DNA of 64,000 nucleotides from Micromonospora ureilytica. GTDB taxonomy: Bacteria > Actinomycetota > Actinomycetes > Mycobacteriales > Micromonosporaceae. A program made the position numbers and the translations under genes. The notes under the pieces were generated by a model that was not told the origin of the DNA, did no database searches, and saw only the letters and a program-made list of their open reading frames with translations. Positions 32,165-41,034 of the stretch are shown piece by piece. Position 1 is the first letter of the stretch. Each line of letters starts with the position of its first letter. Location: positions 3,782,001 to 3,846,000 of the forward strand of contig NZ_JADOTX010000001.1 of the NCBI RefSeq assembly GCF_015751765.1, written 5' to 3'.

Positions 32165-32282
32165 CTATCCGCCTGGCATGGTGCCGGGTAGAGCCATCGC
32201 GGGAGCCAGCGATTAGGCGCGGGAGTGGGCAACTCCCGGCGATCCGGGTGTCGACGTCCGACCTCATCCCCCCGGGGGCTCC
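32165..32282 (+). promoter_or_regulatory. Structured 5' leader of the cellulose-type LPMO gene (class unknown)
   Basis: Two neighbouring hairpins can form: ATCGC / GCGAT around GGGAGCCA (about 32196-32213), and GGGAG / CTCCC around TGGGCAA (about 32221-32237). They are followed by GGCGATCCGGGTG and a C-rich stretch directly before ATG 32283. The layout resembles an actinobacterial riboswitch leader, but I could not match it to a known class such as c-di-AMP (ydaO) or SAM. Confidence 0.35.
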
Positions 32283-33365
32283 ATGTCCACTCTCACCCGA
32301 TCACGACGCGTGCTCTGGCTGTTCGCCATCGTGGCGACCACCACGCTCCTTCTGACGACCGCAGTGACCGCCATGCGGGCCGAACCCGCCTCGGCGCACG
32401 GTTCGGTCGTCGACCCGGCCTCGCGTAACTACGGCTGCTGGCAACGTTGGGGCAGCGACTTCCAGAACCCGCGGATGGCCACCGAGGACCCGATGTGCTG
32501 GCAGGCCTGGCAGGCCGACCCCGCCGCCATGTGGAACTGGAACGGCCTGTACCGCGAGGGTGTGGGGGGCAACCACCAGGCTGCCGTTCCCGACGGCCAA
32601 CTCTGCAGCGGCGGACGCACCCAGAGCCCGCGCTACAACGCGTTGGACACCATCGGCGCCTGGAAGACCACAGCGGTGTCGAACAACTTCCGGCTCCGCT
32701 TCGTCGACCAGGCCCGTCACGGCGCCGACTACATCCGGGTGTACGTGACCAAGCAGGGCTTCAACGCAGCCAGCCAACCACTCGGCTGGGGCAACCTGGA
32801 GTTGGCGGGCCAGATCGGCAACACCCCCGCCTCCCAGTGGAGCCCGGACCCCAGTGGTGTCTCGATCCAGATCCCGGTGAGCGCGCAAGGCCGCACCGGA
32901 CGGCACATCGTCTACACCGTCTGGCAGGCCAGCCACCTGGACCAGTCGTACTACCTGTGCAGCGACGTCGACTTCGGCGGCGGGTCGACCACCCCACCCA
33001 CCGATCCCCCGCCGACGACCCCGCCGCCCACCACTCCCCCGCCGACCACCCCGCCGCCGGCCGGTGCCTGCACGGCGACGTACCAGGTGACCGGTCAGTG
33101 GTCCGGCGGCTTCCAGGCCGACGTGAAGGTGACCGCCGGTGGTTCACCCACCCAGGGCTGGTCGGTGAGCTGGAACTACGGCAACGGCCAGCAGGTCACC
33201 TCGTCGTGGAACGCGACGGTCAGCACCAACGGCACGCTGGTCACCGCACGTAACACCAACAACAACGGCACCCTCGCCGCCGGCGCGAGCACCACGTTCG
33301 GATTCCTCGGCTCGTGGAACGGCAGCAACCCGGTTCCGCTGGTCTCCTGCACGACGACCAGTTGA
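32283..33365 (+). CDS. Lytic polysaccharide monooxygenase AA10 with CBM2 (cellulose type)
   Basis: The 360-residue protein has a signal peptide cut at ASA^H (His39 becomes the N-terminus) and the second brace histidine His146 in VDQARHGADYIRVY. The AA10 domain (about 39-230) carries Trp-rich segments (GCWQRWGSDFQNP, MCWQAWQADPAAMWNWNGL) like the cellulose-active Streptomyces LPMO10s. A Pro/Thr linker (about 235-260) joins it to a CBM2 module (CTATYQVTGQWSGGFQADV, WNATVSTNGTLVTARN, TFGFLGSWNG). It should cut crystalline cellulose outside the cell. A perfect hairpin terminator follows. Confidence 0.94.
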   Translation: MSTLTRSRRVLWLFAIVATTTLLLTTAVTAMRAEPASAHGSVVDPASRNYGCWQRWGSDFQNPRMATEDPMCWQAWQADPAAMWNWNGLYREGVGGNHQAAVPDGQLCSGGRTQSPRYNALDTIGAWKTTAVSNNFRLRFVDQARHGADYIRVYVTKQGFNAASQPLGWGNLELAGQIGNTPASQWSPDPSGVSIQIPVSAQGRTGRHIVYTVWQASHLDQSYYLCSDVDFGGGSTTPPTDPPPTTPPPTTPPPTTPPPAGACTATYQVTGQWSGGFQADVKVTAGGSPTQGWSVSWNYGNGQQVTSSWNATVSTNGTLVTARNTNNNGTLAAGASTTFGFLGSWNGSNPVPLVSCTTTS

Positions 33366-33372
33366 CCCCCGT

Positions 33373-33406
33373 CCGGCGCCGCACCCGGGCGGGGGTGCGG
33401 CGCCGG
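33373..33406 (+). terminator. Terminator after the CBM2 LPMO gene
   Basis: A perfect 14-bp stem (CCGGCGCCGCACCC, 33373-33386, pairing with 33393-33406) and a 6-nt loop lie 8 bp after the stop. Confidence 0.75.
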
Positions 33407-33457
33407 CCGGCGGGAAATGCGGTGGTGCCGGACGGTCCGTCCGGGCACCATCCCCGC

Positions 33458-33946
33458 ATGATCGAGATCAGGGTGCTCACCCCCGATGACTGGCCCACCT
33501 GGCGCGAGCTGCGGCTGGCCGCCCTCAGCGAGGCGCCGGGGGCGTTCGGCTCCCGGCTCGCCGACTGGCAGGGCGACGGCGACCGCGAGCAACGCTGGCG
33601 CGACCGACTGAGCATCCCCGGCTCACATAACCTGGTAGCCGTCCTGGACGGGAGTCCGGTCGGGATGTCGAGCGGCGTGCCCACGGCGGACCCTCTGGTG
33701 ATGGACCTGATCTCGATGTGGGTGCACCCCGACGCCCGCGGCAAGGGTGTCGGCGACCGCCTGGTGGACGAGGTGGCGCGCTGCGCCCGCGAGCGCGGCG
33801 CCGACCGGCTGCGCCTCACCGTCATGCCGGACAACACGCCCGCAAAGGCCCTCTACGAGCGCGTCGGCTTCACGCAGACCGACGAGCTGGGTGACCTCCT
33901 ACCCGACGGCGTAGGCCACGAACAGGTAATGCAACGCACCCTCTAA
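33458..33946 (+). CDS. GNAT family N-acetyltransferase
   Basis: The 162-residue protein starts MIEIRVLTPDDWPTWRELRL and has the family pattern SEAPGAFGSRLADWQ, SMWVHPDARGKGVGDRLVDEV (acetyl-CoA loop R-G-K-G-V-G) and NTPAKALYERVGFTQTDE. It is a complete GNAT domain; substrate unknown. It is followed by a long intergenic inverted repeat and then the convergent hemQ gene. Confidence 0.9.
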   Translation: MIEIRVLTPDDWPTWRELRLAALSEAPGAFGSRLADWQGDGDREQRWRDRLSIPGSHNLVAVLDGSPVGMSSGVPTADPLVMDLISMWVHPDARGKGVGDRLVDEVARCARERGADRLRLTVMPDNTPAKALYERVGFTQTDELGDLLPDGVGHEQVMQRTL

Positions 33947-33989
33947 CCACGCCCTACCCGCCCCCCGTGCCCTCCCCGCCCCTTCCCTC

Positions 33990-34064
33990 CCGCGATCTTG
34001 CACTTTCGGTCGCCGGATCGCGACTTATGCCCTTTTCGTCGGGACAGAAAATGCAAGATCGCGG
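33990..34064. repeat. GATC-ended intergenic inverted repeat, copy 1
   Basis: Arms CCGCGATCTTGCACTTTC (33990-34007) and its complement at 34047-34064 match at 17 of 18 positions, separated by 39 nt. A C-rich tract precedes and a G-rich tract follows (GCGGGGAGGGGGCGGGG), which extends the stem. Lies between convergent GNAT and hemQ genes. Confidence 0.85.
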
Positions 34065-34100
34065 GGAGGGGGCGGGGGGTGCGGCGCCGGCCGGCGGGTG

Positions 34101-34802
34101 TCAGACCAGGCAGTTGACGATCTCGGCCACCGAGCGGCGGCGGCCGGTGTAGAACGGGACCTCTTCGCGGACGTGCCGGCGGGCGCCGGAGGCGCGCAGG
34201 TCCCGCATCAGGTCGACGATCCGGTGCAGTTCGTCGGCCTCGAAGGCGAGCATCCACTCGTAGTCGCCGAGCGCGAACGAGGCGACCGTGTTGGCCCGCA
34301 CGTCCGGGTAGCCCCGGGCCATCTTCCCGTGCTCGGCCAGCATCTCGCGCCGCTCGGCGTCGGGCAGCAGGTACCACTCGTAGGAGCGGACGAACGGGTA
34401 CACGCAGATGTAGGGGCGGGCCTCCTCGCCGGCCAGGAACGCCGGGATGTGGCTCTTGTTGAACTCCGCCGGCCGGTGCAGCGCCATCTGCGACCACACC
34501 GGGGTCAGCGCCCGGCCCAGCGTGGTGCGACGGAACCGCAGGTACGCGTCCTGGAGCGCGTCGGGGGACGCGGAGTGCCACCAGATCATCACGTCCGCGT
34601 CGGCGCGCAGCCCGGAGACGTCGTAGACGCCCCGGACCACGACGTCCTTGCCGGCCAGCTCGTCGAAGAGGGACACAACCTCGCTCGTGACGTTGTCCCG
34701 CAGCGACGGCAGCGGGGAGCTGGCCCGGAACACCGACCACATGGTGTAGCGGATGCTGTCGTTCAGCTCCCGCAACCGGGCCGCGTTGGTCTGCTCGGTC
34801 AT
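34101..34802 (-). CDS. hemQ: Coproheme decarboxylase HemQ (chlorite dismutase family)
   Basis: The 233-residue protein belongs to the chlorite dismutase-like family: [65 protein letters not shown] (with the active-site Tyr region) and [11 protein letters not shown]. In actinobacteria this enzyme decarboxylates coproheme III to haem b with H2O2. It lacks the distal Arg environment required for chlorite detoxification as far as can be judged. It overlaps hemG by 4 nt (ATGA) and is last in hemE-hemG-hemQ. Confidence 0.94.
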   Translation of the reverse strand: MTEQTNAARLRELNDSIRYTMWSVFRASSPLPSLRDNVTSEVVSLFDELAGKDVVVRGVYDVSGLRADADVMIWWHSASPDALQDAYLRFRRTTLGRALTPVWSQMALHRPAEFNKSHIPAFLAGEEARPYICVYPFVRSYEWYLLPDAERREMLAEHGKMARGYPDVRANTVASFALGDYEWMLAFEADELHRIVDLMRDLRASGARRHVREEVPFYTGRRRSVAEIVNCLV

Positions 34803-36208
34803 CTCGCCGATCCTCCCAGTGCTGTGATGATCTCCTCGGCCGCCGTCTCGCCGGAGCGGACGCAGACCGGAATGCCGACGCCGTCGTAGCCGGCGCCGGC
34901 GAGAACCAGTGTGGGGTGCGTGGCCCGCAGCGCCGTCCGCGCGGCGGCGAGCCGGTCGGCGTGCCCCGGCGCGTACTGCGGCAGCGCACCGCCCCACCGT
35001 TGCACGTGCCCGTCGACCGGGGCGGGCAGCGGGGTGCCGAGCACCGCCGACAGCTCTCGGTGCACGGTGGCCGCCAGGTCCGCGTCGGGGCGCTGCAGGT
35101 GCGCCTCCTCGCCGTACCGGCCCACCGAGGCACGCACCAACGCCAACCCGTCCGGCCGGCGCAGATGCCCCCACTTGGTGGTGAAGAAGGTCGCCGCCTT
35201 GATCAGCAGGCCCTCGGTGCTCGGCACCAGGAAGCCGGACAGCTCGGGCAGTCGTGGCTGCGGCAACACCATGGTGACCAGCGCGACGCTCGCGTAGTCC
35301 AGCACGCCGACACCCGCCGCCACCACCGGCGCGGGGCCGGCGAGCAGCCGCGCCGCCGGTCGCGCCGGCACCGCCAGCACCACGGCGTCCACGTCCGCCA
35401 TCTCCGGGTCCCGGGTCGGGCCGACGGTGAGCCGCCAACCGGTGCCGGTAGCTGTCAACTCGCGCACCGCGGCGTCCCGCCGTACCGTTGCGCCGCTGGC
35501 CGTCACCGCCGCCTCGACCAGGGTGCTCAGCCCGCCGGCCAGGGTGCCGAAGACCGGGGCGCCGGGCGCACGCGGCGCGGCGGCCTGCGCGGCCCGGACC
35601 GCGCCGACCAGGGTGTGCTCCACCCGGGCCGCGCGGGCCAGCGCCGGCATCGTCGTGACCAGGGAGAGATCGTCGGCGCGGCCCGCGTACACGCCGCCCA
35701 GCATCGGGTCGACCAGTCGTTCGACCACCTCGTCCCCGAAGCGGGACCGGACCAGCGCACCCACCGAGACGTCCGCGTCGGGCCCGACCAGCGGCCGACC
35801 GCCGTCGGTGTCGGCGTCCGCGGCCGGGCGGGCGACAGTGGTCACCCGATCCAGATCCCCGGGTACGCCCACCAGGGTGCCGCCCGGGATGGGGCGCAGC
35901 CCCCCGTCGATAACCAGCGCGGCCTGCCCCACAGTGGGGTGCACGATCTTCTCGGCCAGTCCGAGCCGGCGGGCCAACGCCACCGCCGCGCTCTCGGCGC
36001 CGGTCGGGTCGCGCATCAGGAACGACTCCGCGCCGAACTCCACCGGCTGGCCGGCCAGCTCGCCGGTGCGCAGCTTTCCGCCCAGCGAGCCGGACTGCTC
36101 GTACACAGTGATCTCGGTGCCGGCCGGTGCGCGGTCGCGCAAGCGGACCGCGGCGGCCAGCCCGGCGATCCCGCCGCCGACCACCGCCACCCGCCAGGGC
36201 TGCCGCAT
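34799..36208 (-). CDS. hemG: Coproporphyrinogen III / protoporphyrinogen oxidase
   Basis: The 469-residue flavoprotein has the FAD dinucleotide motif [19 protein letters not shown] at its N-terminus, [11 protein letters not shown], the middle-domain segment [22 protein letters not shown] (HemY/CgoX type), and the C-terminal FAD-binding stretch [19 protein letters not shown]. Its place between hemE and hemQ indicates the coproporphyrin-dependent pathway, where it oxidises coproporphyrinogen III to coproporphyrin III. It is 6 nt downstream of hemE. Confidence 0.94.
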   Translation of the reverse strand: MRQPWRVAVVGGGIAGLAAAVRLRDRAPAGTEITVYEQSGSLGGKLRTGELAGQPVEFGAESFLMRDPTGAESAAVALARRLGLAEKIVHPTVGQAALVIDGGLRPIPGGTLVGVPGDLDRVTTVARPAADADTDGGRPLVGPDADVSVGALVRSRFGDEVVERLVDPMLGGVYAGRADDLSLVTTMPALARAARVEHTLVGAVRAAQAAAPRAPGAPVFGTLAGGLSTLVEAAVTASGATVRRDAAVRELTATGTGWRLTVGPTRDPEMADVDAVVLAVPARPAARLLAGPAPVVAAGVGVLDYASVALVTMVLPQPRLPELSGFLVPSTEGLLIKAATFFTTKWGHLRRPDGLALVRASVGRYGEEAHLQRPDADLAATVHRELSAVLGTPLPAPVDGHVQRWGGALPQYAPGHADRLAAARTALRATHPTLVLAGAGYDGVGIPVCVRSGETAAEEIITALGGSAR

Positions 36209-36214
36209 CGCCGG

Positions 36215-37312
36215 TCAGCCCTGGTCGGCCCGGCGGCTGGAAAGCTCGTGCACCAGCGCGACCACCCGGGTCAGCACCTCCGGGTCGATTTCCGGCAGCA
36301 CCCCGTGGCCGAGGTTGAACACGTGCCCGGGGGCGGCCCGACCCTGCTCCAGGATGCGGCGCACCTCGGCCTCCACGACCGGCCACGGCGCGAGCAGCAC
36401 GGACGGGTCCAGGTTGCCCTGCACCGCCTTGTCCGGGCCGATCCGGTGAGTGGCAACGTCCAGCGGCGTACGCCAGTCGACGCCGACCACGTCGGCCCCG
36501 GCCTCGCCCATCGCGCCGAGCAGCTCGGCGGTGCCCACCCCGAAGTGGATCCGGGGCACCCCGGTGCCCACCAGCCCGCTCAGCACGGCTGTCGAGTGCG
36601 GCAACACGAAGCGGCGGTAGTCGGCCTCGGAGAGCGCACCGGCCCACGAGTCGAACAGCTGCACGGCGGAGACGCCGGCCTCGATCTGCACGCGCAGGAA
36701 GGCAAGGGTCACCTCGGCCAGCCGGGCGCAGAGCGCGTGCCACAGCTCAGGATCGCCGTACATCAGGGCCTTGGTCTTCGCGTGGGTGCGCGACGGCCCG
36801 CCCTCGACCAGGTAGCTGGCCAGCGTGAACGGCGCACCGGCGAAGCCGATCAGCGGGGTGTCGCCCAGCTCGACCACCAACTGCCGGACGGCCTCGTCGA
36901 CGTACGAGACGTCGTCGCGGGTGATCCGGCGGATCCGCTCCACGTCGGCGGCGGTGCGGATCGGCTCGGCGACCACCGGGCCGGTGCCCGGCACGATGTC
37001 CAGGTCGATCCCGGCCGCGGCGACGGGCACCACGATGTCGCTGAACAGAATTGCCGCGTCCACGCCGTGCCGGCGCACCGGCTGGAGGGTGATCTCGGTG
37101 ACCAGCTCCGGGCGGCGGCAGGACTCCAGCATCGGCACGCTCGCCCGGATCTCCCGGTACTCCGGAAGGGAGCGGCCGGCCTGGCGCATGAACCAGACCG
37201 GGGTGTGCGGGACGGGCCGACGTCGGCAGGCCCGAATGAAGGGCGAGTCGGCCGGTCCGCCGGGGCGGGAATCTCCGTCTCGGGCGACAGTGCCCGTGGT
37301 GTCCGTGGTCAT
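36215..37312 (-). CDS. hemE: Uroporphyrinogen decarboxylase
   Basis: The 365-residue protein has the signature [68 protein letters not shown] and [16 protein letters not shown]. It decarboxylates uroporphyrinogen III to coproporphyrinogen III. ATG 37312 was chosen because the region upstream is not conserved; a longer frame reaches 37438. The ~20 residues before the core are actinobacterial variable sequence. First gene of the haem cluster. Confidence 0.96.
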   Translation of the reverse strand: MTTDTTGTVARDGDSRPGGPADSPFIRACRRRPVPHTPVWFMRQAGRSLPEYREIRASVPMLESCRRPELVTEITLQPVRRHGVDAAILFSDIVVPVAAAGIDLDIVPGTGPVVAEPIRTAADVERIRRITRDDVSYVDEAVRQLVVELGDTPLIGFAGAPFTLASYLVEGGPSRTHAKTKALMYGDPELWHALCARLAEVTLAFLRVQIEAGVSAVQLFDSWAGALSEADYRRFVLPHSTAVLSGLVGTGVPRIHFGVGTAELLGAMGEAGADVVGVDWRTPLDVATHRIGPDKAVQGNLDPSVLLAPWPVVEAEVRRILEQGRAAPGHVFNLGHGVLPEIDPEVLTRVVALVHELSSRRADQG

Positions 37313-37437
37313 CGCCGCAATCGTGCCACGCCCACCACCCCCAACCGGGTGGGGGTGAGAGGAAGGGCACCGTTCCTTACGCCCGGTGCCCCTCGCGAGC
37401 GTCGGCGCGCCGTCGAAGCGGGCGGCGGGCGTCGGCA

Positions 37438-37443
37438 TAGGCT
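37438..37443 (+). promoter_or_regulatory. -10 element of the leaderless DUF3000 gene
   Basis: TAGGCT (TANNNT) lies exactly 6 nt before ATG 37450, with no Shine-Dalgarno. Confidence 0.45.
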
Positions 37444-37449
37444 GCCGAC

Positions 37450-38022
37450 ATGGCCCCCCCGATCGCGCTCCCGGAGACGTTCGCCCGCGCGGTCGCCGGG
37501 CTGCGGTCGGCCGCTCCCCGGCCGGAGATCACCCTGGAGGAGGTCGGTGCCCCCCAGCGGCTGGCCCCGTACGCGTTCGCGCTCGCCGCGACAGTGCTGC
37601 GCGACGACGACGAGGTGGCGACCGGCCGGCTGATCCTGCTGCACAACCCGGTCGGGCACGAGGCGTGGCAGGGCACGCTGCGGCTGGTCACCTATGTGAC
37701 CGCCGAGTTGGAGGTCGACCTGGCCGCCGACCCGCTGCTGCCCGGGGTCGGCTGGACGTGGCTGACCGACGCGTTGGACGCCCAGGACGCCGGCCACCGG
37801 GCGATCGGCGGGACGGTGACGCAGACCATGTCGACCCGGTTCGGCGATCTCGCCGGGCCACCGACCATCGGTGACATCGAGATCCGCGCGTCCTGGACGC
37901 CGATCGACGACGACCTGACCCCACACCTGCTCGGCTGGTGCGCACTGCTCGCCTCCACCGCCGGCCTCCCCCCACCCGGCGTCACCGCCCTCGCCGACCG
38001 CCGCCCCGCCGGCGCAGCCTGA
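37450..38022 (+). CDS. DUF3000 domain protein
   Basis: The 190-residue protein fits DUF3000: [85 protein letters not shown] and a C-terminal [18 protein letters not shown]. It is an actinobacteria-specific family of unknown function usually next to hemE and the RNase D gene, as here. Cytoplasmic, no catalytic motif recognisable. Confidence 0.93.
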   Translation: MAPPIALPETFARAVAGLRSAAPRPEITLEEVGAPQRLAPYAFALAATVLRDDDEVATGRLILLHNPVGHEAWQGTLRLVTYVTAELEVDLAADPLLPGVGWTWLTDALDAQDAGHRAIGGTVTQTMSTRFGDLAGPPTIGDIEIRASWTPIDDDLTPHLLGWCALLASTAGLPPPGVTALADRRPAGAA

Positions 38023-38055
38023 CCCGCTTTCCCACCCCACCCCACCCCCGTCTGC

Positions 38056-38130
38056 GTCGATCTTGGGGTTGTGGTGGGCGAGATGCGACTCCGTGCGGCA
38101 TTTGTGGGGCACCACAACTCCATGATCGAC
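38056..38130. repeat. GATC-ended intergenic inverted repeat, copy 2
   Basis: Arms GTCGATCTTGGGGTTGTGGTG (38056-38076) and 38110-38130 match at 19 of 21 positions around a 33-nt loop. C-rich sequence precedes, G-rich follows. Lies between the tandem DUF3000 and rnd genes. Confidence 0.85.
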
Positions 38131-38218
38131 CGGGTGGGAGCGGGAGACCGAGGACATCTTGTGGACACCTGACCGACACACGCCGGACCGGCTGCACCCG
38201 CCGGATCTCCGCGCGCAC

Positions 38219-38224
38219 TAGGGT
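38219..38224 (+). promoter_or_regulatory. -10 element of the leaderless rnd gene
   Basis: TAGGGT (TANNNT) lies exactly 6 nt before GTG 38231; no Shine-Dalgarno. Confidence 0.45.
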
Positions 38225-38230
38225 TGGCAG

Positions 38231-39574
38231 GTGACCGACGAACCACCCCTGCGCCGTCGGCCCACCGAAGAACTTCCGGGAAACGCACCCCAGCACCCGC
38301 CGTCGGCCCAGCCGCAGCCGGCGGGCGAGGGGGCCGACCCGGCCGACGGTGGGCCCGTTCCGCTGATCGCCCCGCGTGACGGCACCCCCGATCCGGTGGC
38401 CGCCCCGGCCGAGCTCGCCGAGGTCGTGGCCCGCTTCGCGGCGGGCACCGGCCCGGTCGCCCTGGACGCCGAGCGCGCTTCCGGCTACCGCTACAGCCAG
38501 CGCGCGTACCTGGTGCAACTGCGCCGGGCCGGTGCGGGCACGGCGCTGATCGACCCGCTGCCCCTGCCCGACCTCAGCGCGCTGGACGCGGTGATCGGCG
38601 AGGCCGAGTGGGTCCTCCACGCGGCCAGCCAGGATCTGCCCTGCCTGGCCGAGGTGGGGCTGCGTCCGCGCCGACTGTTCGACACCGAGCTGGCGGCTCG
38701 GCTGGCCGGCTTCGAACGCGTCGGGCTGGCCGCGCTCACCGAGCAGCTGCTCGGGTTCACCCTGGAGAAGCACCACTCGGCGGCCGACTGGTCGAGTCGA
38801 CCGCTGCCCGAGTCGTGGTTGACGTACGCCGCCCTCGACGTGGAGCTGCTCACCGACCTGCGCGACGCGCTGGACGCCGAGTTGACCCGGCAGGGCAAGT
38901 CGGCCTGGGCCGCGGAGGAGTTCGCCGCGCTGGTCCGCACCGGCGCCCGCCCGCCCCGGGTCCGCGCGGAGCCGTGGCGGCGCACCTCGGGCATCCACCG
39001 GCTGCGGGGGGCTCGGGCCCAGGCCCGGGTCCGCTCGATGTGGTATGCCCGGGACCAGATCGCGGCCCGGCGGGACGCCGCTCCCGGTCGGGTGCTGCCC
39101 GACTCGGCGATCATCGCCGCTGCCGAGCTGGACCCGAAGGACGAGAAGACCCTGCTGACCCTGCCCGGTTTCGGTGGTCGGTCGGTCCGTCGGCTGGCCC
39201 GCACCTGGCTCGCCGCGCTCGACGACGCCCGGCAACTGCCGGACGATTCCCTGCCGGTCTCGCCGGCCGTGGAGGGTCCGCCCCCGCCGCACCGGTGGGC
39301 GGAACGGGACCCGGTGGCGGCTGGTCGGCTGGCCCGCTCCCGGGAGGTCGTGATCCGCATCGCCGGTGAGCACAACCTTCCGCCGGAAAATCTGATCACT
39401 CCGGATTCGGTCCGCCGGCTGGCCTGGACCCCACCCGAAGAGATCACCGAGGAGTCGGTAGCGGAGACCCTGCGCGGCCTCAACGCCCGCGAGTGGCAGA
39501 TCGCCCTCCTCAACCCCGACCTGACCGAAGCCCTAACCCCCACCCCCACCCCCACCCCAACCCCCCTCCCCTAA
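38231..39574 (+). CDS. rnd: Ribonuclease D-like 3'-5' exonuclease with HRDC domain
   Basis: The 447-residue protein has a DnaQ-fold 3'-5' exonuclease domain (about 55-225) with the acidic D-x-E of ExoI (VALDAERASGYRYSQRAYLVQL), ExoII LHAASQDLPCL and ExoIII WLTYAALDVELL, followed by an HRDC domain (about 250-330) and a second helical part. It should trim the 3' ends of stable RNAs. The N-terminal ~55 residues are Pro-rich and disordered. The last residues form a (TP)n tail encoded by a CCCCCA simple repeat that runs into the intergenic repeat, so the natural C-terminus may have been extended by repeat growth. Confidence 0.93.
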   Translation: MTDEPPLRRRPTEELPGNAPQHPPSAQPQPAGEGADPADGGPVPLIAPRDGTPDPVAAPAELAEVVARFAAGTGPVALDAERASGYRYSQRAYLVQLRRAGAGTALIDPLPLPDLSALDAVIGEAEWVLHAASQDLPCLAEVGLRPRRLFDTELAARLAGFERVGLAALTEQLLGFTLEKHHSAADWSSRPLPESWLTYAALDVELLTDLRDALDAELTRQGKSAWAAEEFAALVRTGARPPRVRAEPWRRTSGIHRLRGARAQARVRSMWYARDQIAARRDAAPGRVLPDSAIIAAAELDPKDEKTLLTLPGFGGRSVRRLARTWLAALDDARQLPDDSLPVSPAVEGPPPPHRWAERDPVAAGRLARSREVVIRIAGEHNLPPENLITPDSVRRLAWTPPEEITEESVAETLRGLNAREWQIALLNPDLTEALTPTPTPTPTPLP

Positions 39575-39603
39575 CCCACCCACCCACCCACCCAAGCTCA
39601 GGG

Positions 39604-39660
39604 TGATCATGAGGTTGACGGGCCTCCAGGAGATCCACAGCCCCGCCAACCTCATGATCA
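39604..39660. repeat. GATC-ended intergenic inverted repeat, copy 3
   Basis: Arms TGATCATGAGGTTGACGGG (39604-39622) and 39642-39660 match at 18 of 19 positions around a 19-nt loop. A CCCCCA/CCCA tract precedes and GGGTGGTGGGG follows. Lies between the tandem rnd and thiolase genes. Confidence 0.85.
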
Positions 39661-39837
39661 ACCGGGTGGTGGGGTAGGTGGGATGTGGGGTGTGGGGTGG
39701 GCCACAGGCAGGGGTGGGGACGGGGTTGGTTACTGGCGAGTAGCATCCGAGGGAAACGTGCCCGTGTCGGCGACCATCGTTCGGTCCTCCGTGCCGCCCG
39801 GCACGAAGGCCGAATCACGGTCGAATAGGAGGCTCAA

Positions 39838-41034
39838 GTGCCCCGTGAAGTTCGCGACGTCGTCTTCGTCGACGGCGTCCGTACCCCGTTCGGCAAGGCG
39901 GGTGGCATGTACGTCAACACCCGCGCCGACGACCTGGTGATCCGCTGCATCCGGGAACTGCTGCGTCGCAACCCGCAGCTGCCCCCGGAGCGGGTCGAGG
40001 AGGTCGCCATCGCGGCCACCACCCAGATCGGCGACCAGGGCCTCACCATCGGCCGCACCGCCGCCCTGCTGGCCGGGCTGCCCAAGACCGTTCCCGGCTT
40101 CGCCATCGACCGGATGTGCGCGGGGGCGATGACCGCGGTCACCACGGTGGCCAGCGGCATCGCCATGGGCGCGTACGACATCGCCATCGCCGGTGGGGTC
40201 GAGCACATGGGCCGCCACCCGATGGGTGAGGGCGTCGACCCCAACCCGCGCATCATCGCGGAGAAGCTGGTCGACCCGTCCGCGCTGGTGATGGGCTCCA
40301 CCGCGGAGAACCTGCACGACCTGGTCCCGCACATCACCAAGGCACGCACCGACGCGTTCGCGCTCGCCTCGCAGCAGAAGACCGCCAAGGCGTACGCCAA
40401 CGGGAAGCTCCAGGACGACCTGGTGCCGATGTCCATCCGCGACGCGGAGGGCGGCTGGGGTCTGGCGACTGTGGACGAGGCCCCGCGGGACACGTCGCTG
40501 GAGAAGCTGGCCACCCTGAAGACCCCGTTCCGCCCGCACGGCAAGGTCACCGCGGGCAACGCGGCCGGCCTGAACGACGGCGCCACCGCGAGTCTGCTGG
40601 CCGACGAGGCCACCGCCCGCGAGCTGGGCCTGCCGGTCGCCATGCGGCTGGTGTCGTTCGGCTTCGTCGGAGTCGAGCCGGAGGTGATGGGCGTCGGCCC
40701 GATCCCGTCGACGGAGAAGGCGCTGCGCCTGGCCGGGCTCAGCATCGACGACATCGGCCTGTTCGAGTTGAACGAGGCGTTCGCCGTGCAGGTGCTCGCC
40801 TTCCTCGACCACTTCGGCATCGCCGACGACGACGCGCGGGTCAACCCGTGGGGCGGTGCGATCGCCATCGGTCACCCGCTGGCCTCCTCCGGCGTACGGC
40901 TGATGACGCAGCTGGCCCGCCAGTTCGCCGAGCACCCCGAGGTCCGCTACGGCGTGACCGCGATGTGCATCGGCATCGGCATGGGCGGCACGGTCATCTG
41001 GGAGAACCCGCACTGGACGGAGGGCGACAAGTGA
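39838..41034 (+). CDS. fadA: Acetyl-CoA C-acyltransferase (thiolase)
   Basis: The 398-residue thiolase has the acyl-enzyme cysteine in FAIDRMCAGAMTAV (Cys94), the NEAFAVQVL signature, the catalytic His in GGAIAIGHPLASSG (His346) and the second Cys in TAMCIGIGMGG (Cys377). With the downstream trifunctional protein it forms the beta-oxidation complex, cleaving 3-ketoacyl-CoA. Start GTG 39838 has AGGAGG 5 nt upstream. It overlaps the next gene by 4 nt (GTGA). Biosynthetic use is possible but the partner points to fatty-acid degradation. Confidence 0.95.
   Translation: MPREVRDVVFVDGVRTPFGKAGGMYVNTRADDLVIRCIRELLRRNPQLPPERVEEVAIAATTQIGDQGLTIGRTAALLAGLPKTVPGFAIDRMCAGAMTAVTTVASGIAMGAYDIAIAGGVEHMGRHPMGEGVDPNPRIIAEKLVDPSALVMGSTAENLHDLVPHITKARTDAFALASQQKTAKAYANGKLQDDLVPMSIRDAEGGWGLATVDEAPRDTSLEKLATLKTPFRPHGKVTAGNAAGLNDGATASLLADEATARELGLPVAMRLVSFGFVGVEPEVMGVGPIPSTEKALRLAGLSIDDIGLFELNEAFAVQVLAFLDHFGIADDDARVNPWGGAIAIGHPLASSGVRLMTQLARQFAEHPEVRYGVTAMCIGIGMGGTVIWENPHWTEGDK

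Noticed and set aside
32165..32282. c-di-AMP (ydaO-type) riboswitch
   Set aside because: Only short resemblances in the 3' half; the conserved GCCGAA and GGGGUGAAUC-type segments are not found, so I list it only as an unclassified leader.
34101..36743. Single 880-codon minus-strand frame across hemQ and hemG
   Set aside because: The N-terminal two thirds are an out-of-frame translation of hemG; hemQ starts at 34802 with an ATGA overlap.
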